Positions 22,658 through 35,125 of a stretch of 64,000 bases of DNA are shown piece by piece. The position numbers and the translations under genes are program-made. How positions within the stretch are numbered: the first letter of the stretch is position 1; each line of letters starts with the position of its first letter. The notes below the pieces were generated by a model that was not told the origin of the DNA, made no database searches, and saw only the letters and a program-made list of their open reading frames with translations. Source of the stretch: Perca fluviatilis (lineage: Eukaryota > Chordata > Actinopteri > Perciformes > Percidae); assembly GCF_010015445.1 (NCBI RefSeq), contig NC_053132.1:33010501-33074500 (forward strand), written 5' to 3'.

Positions 22658-23455
22658 TGGGGTGGTACGGTTCACAAAACCCACGGTTCGGTTCGTATCA
22701 CGGTTTTAGGGTCACGGTTTTCGGTTCTGTACGGTTCTTGTTATTTTTTCTTTTAATCTTTAACACTCCAGAATATACTACAGCATATGATATATAGCTA
22801 AAATTAGCATATTGAATGCATGTTGCACAAAACATGCACACAGTGGCAGTTCTATATTGTTTTATTTCATCATAGGTACCATGAAATCCAAAATGTTCCC
22901 ACCACCAGACTATAAACGACGCTGGGCGCGCATCCTCCAGCTCTGGGCAGCCTCTCTCCCACTGGACATTTCTGCACGACGTGGACGTGTACCGCAGCGG
23001 CACCCCACTCCACTTGAGGAGCGGTCGGCTCGGTGTCTCGCAAAATCTGATGAAAATCTTTTAAACTGACCTTTGTCGATCTGAAATGAAGACAGATTCA
23101 GCAACTGCATGGCCTATTTCTCGCTTAAAATGTTTTCAGAAACACATTTCGGTAAACTATTTTAGTACAATATGAGATCGTATTCTGAACGAGCCGCCAT
23201 GACAGTCTATTTTGAAATTTGGGACCAGCCAGACCCATGTGACGCGATCGTCCAATCAGCTGCCATGGGTTGCGTTTGTCACGCCCATCCCGCTCGTCAT
23301 TTCCAGTAACTGTTTTAACATAGGTGTATAAAGTGGGCCCTACGGCAGGAAGAGGTTAGTGCAGCTTAACAGTGTACTGACGAACCGTGCGGTACACACA
23401 TGCTCCGAACCGAGACTAGCGAACCGAGCGGTTCGGGTGTTTTTTCATGAACAAC
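22658..23455. mobile_element. Non-autonomous DNA transposon with GGTTCG-rich ends
   Basis: The left part has GGGGTGGTACGGTTCAC, CGGTTCGGTTCGTATCACGG and GGTTCTGTACGG. The right part has GACGAACCGTGCGGTAC, CCGAACCGAGACTAGCGAAC and GAGCGGTTCGG. The two ends are complementary over several such blocks, so they form long imperfect terminal inverted repeats. No transposase frame is evident. Borders are approximate. Confidence 0.55.
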
Positions 23456-23939
23456 TCTTGTATGCTAAGGGATCAGGGAGTCATCACAGAGCTTTCACTA
23501 AACATTTTGAGTTCAACGTAAACCACTGAAAAAGGAATTCTTTTTTGCTACTACAGAGCCTCACCTCTCTGCCACACTGTGCCTCTTTTATCATTAAAAG
23601 AATCCCTTGCTTCGGGGGAACAAAGACAATGAGCTTGGCTGAAGAAAGAAATGAGAGATATAATAAAAAGGAGACAAAATAAAGAAAAGATAAGGATGCA
23701 GCCAAAGTCAAGGCAGTCTTGTTGAAAGGAAAGAGAAAGTTAACACATAAGCTTCACTTCATAGTCAGGCCCTGCTTAATAAAAGCCACATTATTAAAAA
23801 AAGGAGAAAAAAAAGGATTATGGTTCTCTCCCATCATTTCTCTTCCATTTTCTTCTTTATCTTTTCTATTCAGTTTTATTATATTATTGAAACATTTCTG
23901 GTTTATTTTGTTGACACAATGTATTATTAACTTTTAATT
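23456..23939. other. Unassigned sequence
   Basis: Nothing recognisable. Purine-rich in the middle (23630-23700) and pyrimidine-rich towards the right. Confidence 0.45.
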
Positions 23940-24180
23940 GGGGATGAGAATGGGATGCAGAGAAAAAAAAGGCGGGGGGGGGGGGGGGGGAGAAGGGGGA
24001 AAAATGTAGAGGTTTATGAATGCAGATAAAATGATTTTTTTTTTTTGGGGGGTTTTGTCTAGTTGGAAAAGGGGGGGGAAAAATATAGAGGTTTATTCTT
24101 TGCCTTAAAAAAAAAAATTTTTTTTGTTGTGTGGTGGGTTTGTTGGTTGGGGGGAGGGGAAAAAATTAGGGGTTTTTTTT
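23940..24180. repeat. G/T- and A-rich low-complexity tract, suspect assembly
   Basis: The tract holds a run of about 16 G at 23974-23990, then alternating blocks of G, T and A homopolymers. A loose motif (GGGG-AAAAA-TATAGAGG-TTT) recurs about three times, near 23995, 24070 and 24155. It could be a degraded SINE with repeated sequencing errors or a genuine low-complexity array. Confidence 0.5.
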
Positions 24181-24332
24181 TTTTCGCCGAAGGTCCAGGG
24201 TTCGAGTTTGACCTGTGACGGTTTCCTGCATGTCTTCCCCCCTCTCTCCCCCCTTTCATTTCATATCTCAGCTGTCCTATCCATTAAAGGCTGAAATGCC
24301 CACAACAACAAAACATCTTTAAAAAAAAACTT
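24181..24332 (+). mobile_element. 5'-truncated tRNA-derived SINE
   Basis: The sequence begins just before a B-box-like GGTTCGAGTTTGACC and continues CCTGCATGTCTTCCCCCC, CTCTCTCCCCC and ATTAAAGGCTGAAATGCCC, ending in an A-rich tail. The same body (GGTTCGAATTC, then CTCTCTCCCACC, AAAAAGCCCC and poly-A) occurs in the full SINE at 63025-63211. The A-box part is replaced by the low-complexity tract to the left. Confidence 0.65.
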
Positions 24333-24736
24333 TCATGTGCATGAATGAGCAAACGTGCTTGGATGTGTGTGAAAGTGATTGTTAAAAGTGTTCTCAATGA
24401 TAAGGAATTAACAAAGTCTACACACACTGACTGCACACAATGTCAGTTAATAATACCTGCAATATGTTTGATTAAAGTGATTCAAAAGCGATTTATGCGA
24501 TTTATCGAACTCTTGTTGTCTTCCTTTAAAAGAGAGCATGAATGCATGTTGTCTTCCTTTCAGCACCAGCCCTTTACAGTTTTTGTGGAAGTGTGGAAAG
24601 CTGGAAGGTGTTGTTTTTTTTCTTCTTAAAAAGATTTACGCTGTTATATGGATCATTAGTCTGACAGACATGAATGTGAAGAACAGCCAAAATGGCTGCA
24701 ACTTCACAAAAAAAAAGTATACATAAAAATATATAT

Positions 24737-25783
24737 TAGGGCTGGGCGATAAAACATCTCGAAACGTGACACACCAGGGAAGAAGGGTAAGTTGGAAATG
24801 GGAGAATAAAGGAGCGAACGTGGGGCCAAGGGCAAGGAAAGTGATGGTGGACATGAACGTAAACTCGCGTTCTTCTCCCAAGCTGAAGACATTGTTGATA
24901 GAAAGGGTTACACGACATCAGTTGTGTGGAAATGGTTTGCATTTTACAAAAGCGGCGAGGAGCAGATTAAGCCGGTCTGCAAAACATGTCGGCGCTTGGT
25001 GCCAAGCAGGACGGGAAACGCAACAAATCTTTCTATTACCTGAAAAGGTACCATCCTCACCGAGAGTATGAACACGCTGAGTCATGCTGGCCCGAGTCCA
25101 TATACACAGCCTGCATGTTCGGTCCAAAGTAGTACCATTAGTTTGTCAGCTGTTAACAGCGCTTGCATTAACTGTGCTGCCGTACCAAAACATCAATCAC
25201 GTCGTCTTTTGCGGCCATTGCCCTGTGTAAAAAACATTAAAAAAAGGTGCTAAAATACATATAGATACACATCTATAGTGAAAGACACACACATGTGCTT
25301 GTTTACTTTGTTTGGTTTTGTGCTACCTCTACAAACATTTCAGATGCTTTCTTGGCAGGAGTCAATATGTTTACACATTTAAATGAGGTAGTTTTAGGTT
25401 ACAAAATCAAAAGAAATGGAGCCAAAACTGACTACTCACTTCGTTTGCACTTATTTTGTAGGGAAGCCAAGGAGGCTGGATGACTGTCTCAAAGAAGCAC
25501 AGTCCATCAGGAGTCCGAGCCACGGAAAAGAGACGGCAAACTAGTTCATAATTAATGTTAGGATTTAACATTCACTCGTCACTCGTGCTGAATAACATGG
25601 CTCAGCAGGAGGACTTAAGAAAATAAACAGTAGGGAGCAGATTCTAGATATTCTAGTTCTTAGGGGGAAAGTTAGTTAAAATCACTTAAATATACTGTAT
25701 GCGTAACAAAAACCCTATTGCCGATCATTCCTTTAATCGTCGATATGCGATCTGATCGCCAATCGGAACAAGCCTAATGTGAG
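24737..25783 (+). mobile_element. hAT element remnant with BED zinc finger
   Basis: The left end TTAGGGCTGGGCGATAAAAC is a common fish hAT terminus. The right end near 25760-25783 (CGATCAGA... GGAACAAGCCTAA) pairs with it only partly. A BED-type finger coding remnant lies between (24881-25085). The catalytic region is absent. Borders are approximate. Confidence 0.5.
24881..25085 (+). pseudogene. BED zinc-finger remnant of a hAT transposase
   Basis: The frame starting at GCTGAAGAC reads AEDIVDRKGYTTSVVWKWF, then CKTCRRLVPSRTGNAT. After a one-base shift near 25025 another frame reads FYYLKRYHPHREYEH. The C-x2-C followed by H-x4-H spacing is that of a BED finger, the DNA-binding module at the N-terminus of many hAT transposases and ZBED host genes. 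No dimerisation or catalytic domain follows. Confidence 0.65.
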
Positions 25784-26104
25784 TCCTCAACAAAAACTTT
25801 GTGCTGAATATTTTAAAGGCATGTTTTATTTTTTTATTTTATAAATAAATATAAATTTTATTTTATTTTGTTATTAACTATATTTTAAATTTTAATTAAA
25901 CCTCTGGCCCAGCCCTTATGATGGCCATATTGCTCTATAGTGTGATTACACCTGTGTCTTTTACCATGATGTATTATTTTTGTATTGTCTTCTAATACTT
26001 GCTATGTGCTGATATCTGGTTTAATTTTGGATATGGTTCCAAGTTGTTCAATATACCCAGATTGACTAAACTCTAAGACTAATGAGTCTCTTAACCAACC
26101 TTTC
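25784..26104. other. Unassigned AT-rich sequence
   Basis: No gene or repeat family recognised. A T/A-rich block lies at about 25825-25900. Confidence 0.45.
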
Positions 26105-26427
26105 AAGATCAAGATCAAGATTAACTTTATTGTCCCACATCGTGGGAAATTTGTCTTGGGCACTTAACCCATGCTGCAGCCATAGTAAAAACAATAGACT
26201 GTCACGTATGGCGACTGGAGAGGAGGCTTTCAAGTGCTCAATTTGTTATTTATTATTTATTAACAAAACCACCAAAACATACTCAAACCAAAATACAAAA
26301 GTGAGGCCAAATAACAGCAAAAAAAAAAAAAACAGCAACCTCACAGCCAGTTGCCAAGATTGCTCAAGCCTTCTTCTCCTGAAGCCCTTAACTTAAGTTT
26401 CTCAAAACATCATTACAATTGGATAGA

Positions 26428-27965
26428 TCAGTTACTGCCGACAATACTATTTATACGACTGCCTGATAAAATATCAACATCATTTTCTTTATCGACGCCA
26501 TGAATTCGCAAACGACGTAAGAAATCCAACCGCTGCTGCAATCTGCAGCAGAGACTGTCGACATGTGTGCTCCAGGTTAGTGACTCGTCAATATAAACAC
26601 CGAGATATTTATATTCGTGGGCCTGAGTGATGGCTTGGCTGTGGTGGTCACCGACTCCCCGGGGGTCAAACACCACCTCTTCAGTCTTGGTTCAGAACAA
26701 GGTGGTTATCGTCACACCAATTCACAAACTTTTGGATTTCCATGAAATAATCAGGTGGGTCACAGTTCTTTTTCGGCAGAGATAAAATTGCAGTGTCGTC
26801 ATAAAATTTTATGACATGATTATTTGGATAAAAACTTCTACACTCATCTGTGTATGAAGTGAAAAGGACAGGTGAGCTGACAGCCCTGGGGGGCTCCTGT
26901 GCTCAAAATGTTAGGTTCAGATAGAGTCCCATTAACGCTGACCTGCTGTCTATGATTGGTTAAGAACGAATGATACCATTTGATAATAAGGGGGTGTACT
27001 TTAAAATCTCTTAATTAACAGATGTGACTGCAGCGTATTAAAAGCTGAGCTAAAATCAACGAATAGGAGGCGTGCGTATGAGGTAGAATCCTCTAAATGT
27101 CTGTTGATACTATGTGTCACAGCAATGATGGCGTCATCTGTGCTTCTGTTAGTCTTATATGCAAACTGAAAGGGATCTAAAAGACAACTGACCTCTGTTT
27201 TCAAGAACTGTATGATCATTTTCTCAAAACACTTCATCATCAGTGACGTAAGTGCTACAGGACGGTAGTCATTATTCTCTTTACAGCTTGCTTTTTTAGG
27301 TACAGGAATAATAGTAGAGTGTTTCCAGATAGAGGGAACAGAGTGAATGTCTAGAGACTTCTGGAAGATGGGGCACCATGCCTCTGCCAGCTCTTTGCTG
27401 CAAGATTTCAATAGGCGCCCAGAGATGCCATCCGGTCCAGAGGCCTTCCTGGGGCAGATGCATGACAAAAGTCTCTCCACAACATGCTGGTCAATGGAGA
27501 TTTTCACAGAGTTAAATGCAGGTACACCGTCTAGAGCTGCTTTTTGCTCTTGAGAGAAGTCTCTTGTTTCAAATCTACAGAACAAAATATTCAACACATT
27601 TGCTTTATCCCTCTCATTTATCACATTAATATACCTCTTAGTTGGTACCATGTTTGTCATGGCTTTTAGAGAGTCCCAGAGTTTCTTACTGTTCATAGCG
27701 AAGCAAGCAGTGGTATACCAATTTTTCTCTCTCCTTACATCTAGCTATCCTTAATTTGTGATTAAGTTCTTTCTGCATAATTTTCATACTTACAAGGTCC
27801 CCTCTCTTGAATGCTATTTCTTTCTGTACAGTTCACTCTTTGATTTCTTTGGAAATGTAAGATTTGTTATTTGGGTACTTAGTGATTAATTTTTGGGGTA
27901 ACACGTTATCTTTACAAAAGTTAATGTAATCAGTGATAGCATTTGTGGTGGCCTCCTCTAACTCC
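26428..27965 (-). pseudogene. Rex1-like reverse transcriptase (broken)
   Basis: On the minus strand: a linker (EEATTNAITDYINFCKD), then a 231-codon frame (27696-27001) with RKASGPDGISGRLLKSC, NNDYRPVALTSLMMK, FQFAYKTNRSTDDAI and LLFVDFSSAFNTL (first catalytic aspartate at about 27040-27074). The frame then breaks. The second catalytic motif reads IKFYDDTAILSLP at about 26780-26815, and the thumb frame (26676-26428) has HEYKYLGVYIDESLTWSTH. The usual GAPQG block is damaged. Related to the LINE at 1-4.2 kb. Confidence 0.75.
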
Positions 27966-27970
27966 AGGCT

Positions 27971-27972
<2 letters not shown>

Positions 27973-28009
<37 letters not shown>
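27973..28009. repeat. (TA)n microsatellite abutting the Tc1 element
   Basis: About 18 AT units run directly into the TA target dinucleotide at the left end of the Tc1-like element. Confidence 0.9.
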
Positions 28010-29097
<1,088 letters not shown>

Positions 29098-29149
29098 TAC
29101 AGTTTTGACCTGTGGTTTGCTGCTTTTAAGCAGGGACTTGTACATGGGG

Positions 29150-29700
29150 ATTAAGTGGACGGCATTGTGATCAGAAGATCCTAGAGGGGTTTTAACCTTA
29201 GCGTGTACGCATTCCATTACCACAGCATTTGTCAAGAATATTTTTACCTGTGGTATTACAATCCACATATTGATGAAATCCTGGTAAAGCAGGCTCAAGT
29301 TTACAATGATTAAAATCACCTACAATAAAACAGGGGGCTTCAGGAGTGTGTTTTAGTTGCCTGTGAACACAGTCTGCTATGACAGTAGCTGCATTTGCAG
29401 CGTTTCCACTGGGCGGGATGTAAACAGTGCATAATATGATGTTGCCGAATTCGCGTGGGAGATAAAAGGGCCTTAGGCTTAAACATGTCAGCTCAATGTC
29501 GGGGTTGCAGACCGACTCTTTCGTCGTGAACTGCGAACACCACTTGTTGACATAAACACAGGTAGTGCCGCCTTTACTCTTGCCAGAGTTATTGGTCCTG
29601 TCAGAAGGCACCAGGGAAAAGCCGTCCAGAGAGACGAGCGAGTCAGGAACGTCCTCCTGCAGCCACGTCTCAGTGACGACAAGCTGGGTCGTTAGGATAG
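29150..29700 (-). pseudogene. Rex1-like LINE endonuclease
   Basis: On the minus strand: TETWLQEDVPDS near 29680-29645, SKGGTTCVYVNKWC, then RPFYLPREFGNIILCTVYIPPSG, FIVGDFNHCKLEPALPGFHQYVDC and, after a frameshift near 29230, SSDHNAVHLIPMYKSLL. The catalytic GDFN and SDH motifs are intact; the TETW motif is in another frame. Compared with the Rex1-like LINE at 1-4.2 kb, this copy keeps the middle of the domain that the other has lost. Confidence 0.75.
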
Positions 29701-29740
29701 GCTCCCTGTTGTTTTTTTGGCAATCGGCAAAGCAATTCAG

Positions 29741-30340
29741 GTAGCAGGCTTCTCATTGCTTTCACAGGCAAATATTTCCTCAAGCAGATTATGAGAGTCC
29801 TGTACCTTAAGTACCTTATTATTATAAGTTAGAAATGGGTGAACTCATATAAATTGGAAAAGGCATCTGAAAGCATTCAGATTTGGCAAAACATTATTGA
29901 ACTTCGACCCTATATTAGTAGCACTCTCTTCTTTGACTTTGTCTGTTCAGCCATGCATATGCTAACTATAATCTACCTATTGCAAAGTAAATTGGAATCA
30001 AATTAAACAACAAAAGGTCATTTTGAAAGATTCCTACAGTAGACCAGACATTTCCAGAAAATAAGCAAACTTTCATGAACTGACTGTAAGTAACACTGTT
30101 TAGTTACAGCGATTAGAGATACACACAGACCACAGACGTATTATAAATGTTAAATAAAATACTTTTTTCAGACTTTTCAAGGACTCGTGAATAATCAGAA
30201 AGAGTGTGGCTTGATCAACTGGTTTTTTGCTGCCTGGGGTCAGAGAGACTGATCGTATCCATCAGGAGTGGAGGGCTGACCTTGTCTGAGTGTCGACTGT
30301 GACCTAGAGAGACGTACAGCCTGGATCATATCACTGACAG
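29741..30340. other. Unassigned sequence
   Basis: No gene, element or notable repeat recognised before the CA array. Confidence 0.45.
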
Positions 30341-30342
30341 TG

Positions 30343-30343
30343 C

Positions 30344-30385
<42 letters not shown>

Positions 30386-30445
30386 CACACACACATACAC
30401 ACACAGACACACAAACAGACACACACACACAGAGACACACACACA

Positions 30446-30477
<32 letters not shown>

Positions 30478-30662
30478 GAGATACAAACAGACACGCACAC
30501 ACAAACACACACACACACACAGAGACACAAACAGACACACACACACACAGGCACAGACAGAGACACACACACAGACACACACACACACAGGCACAGACAG
30601 AGACACACACACACACACACACACAGACACACACACACACACACACATACACATACACACCA
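30343..30662. repeat. Compound (CA)n microsatellite, about 320 bp
   Basis: Long tracts of CACA are interspersed with CAGA and ACAAACAGACAC variants. All six frames stay open across it, which produces several false ORFs of 80-150 codons made of C/V or H/T repeats. It ends about 130 bp before the IS630-like element. Confidence 0.95.
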
Positions 30663-31157
30663 GTGAGCAGATTTTCCAAACAAAAGCAGGAGACAGCAGT
30701 GAGAAGGGGAGCATAAAGAGAGAATGAGGGAAGAAAGTTGTGGAGCAGGACAGAGCGAAAGATAAACTACATTATATTAACATGTTTTATTACAGTTTTT
30801 TACAATTGCTTACACACTAAAATTAAAACTTTCCCACAATTAGCAAAACCTTACACTCAAGAAGCAAAACACTGGCCTAGATCTGCACAACTGTAAGCAC
30901 ATTGTCAGCTTCACACTTTTTGCAAAACATCACACACAGTGATTGCAAAACACTAAACACACTTGTATGCATTTGACACAGAAATGTATCATGATGTCAT
31001 TTCCTTGCAAAGTCTTTTAAATGAACACACCCATCAACCAACTGGTTAAACACAGCCACCAGGTATGAAAACACATGATGGCTTAATTGTAGACACACCA
31101 ATCAGGTTTAAGCACTATATAAAATGCAGCAGGTAAGTTCACCTGCCCTCAACCAAA

Positions 31158-31457
31158 ATGGAAGGAGTCAGAAGAAGACTGAGAGGGAGAATCCACAGAG
31201 GAGGAGAAGGAGGTAGAGGAAGAGGCCCAGCCAGAGGTAGAGGCCGAGGTGGAGGTAGAGGAAGAGGGAGAGGGAGAGGAAGACCTGAAGCCGGAGAATA
31301 TGCTCAAAGAAGAAGAGGACCAAATTTATCAAATGAAAGTCGCGCAACACTAGTGGACCATGTTGTGAACCACGGACTGATGCTGAGGGAGACTGGACTA
31401 AGAGTTCAGCCAAATCTTAGTAGATATACAGCGGCATCTGTCATGAGGACATTTTGA
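31158..31457 (+). pseudogene. IS630-like transposase N-terminal region
   Basis: A 99-codon frame starts at an ATG. Residues 1-50 are an Arg/Gly-rich tract (RGRGRGRG type) that may bind nucleic acid. It is followed by NLSNESRATLVDHVVNHGLMLRETGLRVQPNLSRYTAASV, a helix-turn-helix-like block, written here as two adjoining parts only to mark the region (about residues 58-98). A TGA follows RTF. Other fish IS630-like transposases have this layout as far as I recall. The catalytic domain is missing because of deletion and the nested insertion. Confidence 0.65.
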
Positions 31458-31884
31458 CAAGGAAACAGGTAAAAGAAAATCTGTCTACAGTTACAGTAAT
31501 CAGCTGCTCATTGTATACACCATATCAGCACTTTTGATACCCCTCCCTGTGACATTTGAGGATTGAGGAGGAGGAAGGGGGGCCCATATTCCAACCCGGT
31601 CTCACGGCAGTTCGTGTAAATGTCCACGTTATTCTTAATCTATTGATACGTGTTCACGGAGACGTTTTTCTCGTTTTTTACGTGTAACTGTCACGTTATT
31701 TTTTACGTGTAACTGTCACGTTATTTTTTACGTGTAAATGTCACATTATTTTCTCAGGGAAAGGACGCCGGGAGGCGGCCGAAAAGGTTGCTCCATAAGC
31801 CGGGGCGCCCGGGGCGCCCGCGAGACGGCCCGCGAGGCGGCCCGCAAGGCGGCCCGCTGGGGACGCCCCACAATAACGGGATGG

Positions 31885-32085
31885 CGGAGGTTTAGGAAAA
31901 AACTTACGGGGAAAAGGCCTTAAACGCCGGGGAAAGGGCGAAGCTTAAACGCCGGAAGGGGCCTTAAACGCCGGGGAAAGGGGCCTTAAACGCCGGGGAA
32001 AGGGGCTTTAACGCCGGGAAAGGGCTTTAAACGCTTGAGGAAAAGTGCTTAAACGCCGAAGAGGCTTTAAACGCCGGAAGCGCCG
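31885..32085. repeat. GC-rich tandem array inside the transposon
   Basis: Units of 15-22 bp related to CCTTAAACGCCGGGGAAAGG recur about nine times with length variation. The Arg/Lys-rich frames that cross it are by-products of the repeat. Confidence 0.75.
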
Positions 32086-32179
32086 CGCCACAGTAACACG
32101 CGGGACAAAACGCATACGCAAGGGAACGCCATCCCCGGGAAAACAAAGCGCCGCAAACCGGCGCCGATCCCGCTTCGCC

Positions 32180-32275
32180 CGGGTGAAAGTCCTGTGTTGT
32201 TTGACCCATCCACCACGACAAACCAACCTCCCTACGCGGATTTACGGCTTTTTATATTACTCCCTACAATTTTGT
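32180..32275 (+). repeat. Internal module shared with the element at 53289-54412
   Basis: GGGTGAAAGTCCTGTGTTG, TTTGACCCATCCACCACGAC, AACCAACCTCC and a following TACTCCCTAC block correspond in order to 54161-54249. The terminal repeats of the two host elements differ. Confidence 0.75.
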
Positions 32276-32451
32276 TCTGTGGCCACGAAATATGCTTCCC
32301 ATTGAAATACATTACTTTACATTTTCGTGTTGTCCACCACGTAAAAAACGACAAAAACGTCTCCGTGAACACGTATCAATAGATTCAAATAACGTCACAT
32401 TTACACGAACTTCCATGAGACCGGGCTGGATATTCACGTGAGGGTTTACAA

Positions 32452-32903
32452 TCTCCAGCCCCAGGCTCAGGTACCCCTCATTGAGGCCCCAGACTCAGGT
32501 ACCCCTCATTGAGGCCCAGACTCAGGTACCCCTCATTGAGGCCCCAGACTCAGGTACCCCTCATTGAGGCCCAGACTCAGGTACCCCTCATTGAGGCCCA
32601 GACTCAGGTACCCCTCATTGAGGCCCCAGACTCAGGTACCTCTCATTGAGGCCCAGACTCAGGTACCCCTCATTGAGGCCCCAGACTCAGGTACCCCTCA
32701 TTGAGGCCCAGACTCAGGTACCCCTCATTGAGGCCCCAGACTCAGGTACCCCTCATTGAGGCCCCAGACTCAGGTACCCCTCATTGAGGCCCAGACTCAG
32801 GTACCCCTCATTGAGGCCCCAGACTCAGGTACCCCTCATTGAGGCCCAGACTCAGGTACCCCTCATTGAGGCCCCAGACTCAGGTACCCCTCATTGAGGC
32901 CAT
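32452..32903. repeat. Minisatellite, 27/28-bp unit, about 16 copies
   Basis: The unit is CAGACTCAGGTACCCCTCAT plus TGAGGCC, with either three or four C before AGACTC. The first copy reads CAGGCTCAGG. The 27-bp version is nine codons long and in one frame reads QVPLIEAQT; the 28-bp version shifts the frame. The last unit runs straight into transposase C-terminal coding. Confidence 0.95.
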
Positions 32904-32990
32904 GGAGGATGCCTGTGACCAAGTCGACGCCGCAGCTGCGCAAGGATGGATTCGACATTCAAGACGGTTGTCTTGCCAATGAGGATGTTT
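32904..32990 (+). pseudogene. IS630-like transposase C-terminal remnant
   Basis: In the frame entering from the minisatellite the sequence reads EAMEDACDQVDAAAAQGW and IRHSRR. It matches the C-terminal segment of the element near 42.5 kb (AAMDAACEDITVDACRGW, IRHSKRFFPRC). After IRHSRR the frame is lost, but the later bases again encode CDVDE-like residues in another frame (about 32990-33015). Confidence 0.65.
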
Positions 32991-33605
32991 GCCTGTGATG
33001 TTGATGAAATTCTCTGGCCAGAGCCAGGTAGGCGAAGAGATAATGTCTAGTATTTTTCCATCTATTTCTGTGTATTTTTGTGATTGTAACCTGTACTGTA
33101 TACCGTATTTTATCTGTCTGTTGTTTGCTGAGCTAACAGTGTTATGCACACTACTGTAGTAGCATGAAAACTGGGACATGTTTTGTTGCGATTCTCCATG
33201 TCGACATGACTGATTTGGGTATATGGAGAGAAATAAATTATATTTTCCTCAGTCTGCAGCATTGGTCTAGTGTATTGTGTGGTGAACTTATTGTAAACTT
33301 TCTCTGTGTACTTCATTTACAGTACTCTAATCACTGAGAAGTAGAATTGCTAAAAGTGTTTTAGGTTAGCAACAGCAGTGTGTATCTGGTTCAAACAGGA
33401 TTAAGTCATATGGAACGTGTGTGTTTCATATGGTAACAAAATATGTTTTCTATAAATTAGTGTATAGATTTTGCAAGAGTGTTTCATTTTGCAAAGGGTC
33501 TGAGGTGTTCTGCTAATTGTGTGTGTGGTTGTGCTAATTGTGTGTAGTGTTTTGAAAAAGACTGTCCCTGTTTTCAAAATTGTGCTTAAGCAATTGAAAA
33601 AAACT

Positions 33606-33694
33606 GTAATTGTCACGTCAGGCAGAGTATGATTGTAATCATTGGAAAACTATGTGTCACATATGCTGCTGCTGTATGTATATATATATGTGTT

Positions 33695-33732
<38 letters not shown>

Positions 33733-35125
33733 GGTGTTAAAGTGCCTGCTGCCGCTGTCGGTGGGCTGATAGGGCCTTTAATCACCTCTGATAAAGTTGG
33801 ACAGTCTGTGACTTTGCCTGGGGCAGAGATTCTGGTGTGTGTGTGTGTGTGCGTGCGTGCATACTTGTGTGTCCTGTGTGTAAGGAGGCCATGGGAAGAC
33901 AACACTGAAATACTGTTTCTGTATTTGCTTTGTGTTTTACAGGGAGAAAGAGAGATACGTGGGTTTACACACTAACAGAGGGAGAAAATTGTGTGCGTTT
34001 GATTGTTTGTGAGTGTGTGTTATTCCAGTGGCCTAATTACACTGTGACACTTCCACTCTGGAGAGCAGATTTCTCCCCTTGTAGTTCTAGATTTACATAT
34101 TTGCAGACAGTCTGCAACACTTTTTTGTCTGTACTTGCTACAGGTTTCTAAATACTTAGTGAGATTAAAGTCAAACATTTGATCTCTTTCCTAAGTTCAT
34201 CTGCCCACATATGGCTGAGAAATCTCAAGTCGAGCACAAGAAAGTCCTCGCTGTCAGAGGCACTCTGACAGCTGCACCATACCCCAGCTATCATGGCAAT
34301 ATGCTGAAAGTTTTATTCTCCAGTTTATTTCCACGTCCCTGGGGAGGTTTTTGCTGAACACAACAAAGTCCTCTGTTTCCCAGTAGCTTGAGATCTCCCC
34401 ATGCTCAATCTGTCTGCCTCTTTGATTTCTAACATTTCACAAGTGTGTTGCTGTATGTGTGCTGTCTGCTCCACCTGTTCAGGTAGAATTAATAGATGTA
34501 TGCAGCTGACAGACAGGTCTGAGCGAGGACCCCTGGAGACTCTGAGCAGAGACAAGAAATAAACAGCTACATATTTGCAGTAGTGTTGCTCATTAAATAA
34601 TCAGAAGAGTTATTTAATGTAAAGAGTGAGCAGCCGGTACAGGGAGCTGGAGATTCAGCTCATGGGCAGCTCCACCCTCACTCAGTGCTGCTCATCAAGC
34701 TGATCTGCTCTGTGTGGCTATAATATAATATATAATAATAACTAATACTAATTACATTACAAACTGCCAGTGCAGTAAAACTGATTAAGAAACCTGGGAT
34801 GAGACAATGTGAAATCAAATTAAATATGTCATCAAGCAACACACACATGAAGTATTTAGGCATTCAAATGTTATACGATTCAATTATTTGTTCGTGATTA
34901 AAATAAACGATTCACAAATCATTTTGTTTGATCACCTCAACATTGATTTATTTGAGGCTAATTAAATAATTGAAATAACTGCAATCCTATCACCATCATT
35001 TCACTCACTGCTGCTTTCAGCGGCACATGTAACTTAATGCCGATTTATTGCAAATTGATTTCATTCATCATATCCACCATGTGCAAATTGGATCTTCCAT
35101 TGAGTCTATTAGTGAGGCGTATATA
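33606..35125. other. Unassigned sequence with (TG)n
   Basis: No gene recognised. (TG)n arrays lie at about 33693-33730 and 33835-33855. The rest has short frames only. Confidence 0.45.

Larger units (their letters stand above)
31591..32429. mobile_element. Non-autonomous DNA transposon with about 93-bp inverted repeats
   Basis: The left end CCAACCCGGTCTCACGG and right end CCATGAGACCGGGCTGG begin inverted repeats of about 93 bp (31591-31684 against 32337-32429). ATATT is duplicated outside (31586-31590 and 32430-32434). A 27-bp subterminal unit (ACGTGTAACTGTCACGTTAT core) repeats at 31675-31755. The core is a GC-rich array (next feature). No transposase. Confidence 0.8.
30793..33605 (+). mobile_element. 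IS630-like (Tc1/mariner superfamily) transposon with nested insertion
   Basis: The left end CAGTTTTTTACAATTGC and right end (complement of CAGTTTTTTTCAATTGC) are inverted repeats extending about 40 bp, bounded by TA (30791-30792, 33606-33607). The N-terminal coding part is at 31158-31457 and a C-terminal remnant at 32904-32990. Between them lie a separate DNA transposon (31591-32429) and a minisatellite (32452-32903). The DDE core is gone. The element at 41886-43728 is a relative with similar CAGTTTTT ends. Confidence 0.8.

Noticed and set aside
30240..30727. Several 100-150 codon frames on both strands made of Cys/Val or His/Thr repeats
   Set aside because: They are translations of the (CA)n array, which is open in all frames.
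31738..32305. Arg/Lys-rich frames of 60-86 codons
   Set aside because: They follow the GC-rich tandem array inside a non-autonomous transposon.
32452..32903. CRISPR-like array
   Set aside because: Units are directly adjacent with no unique spacers. The same applies to the arrays at 44.2 and 52.7 kb, and the sequence is from an animal.
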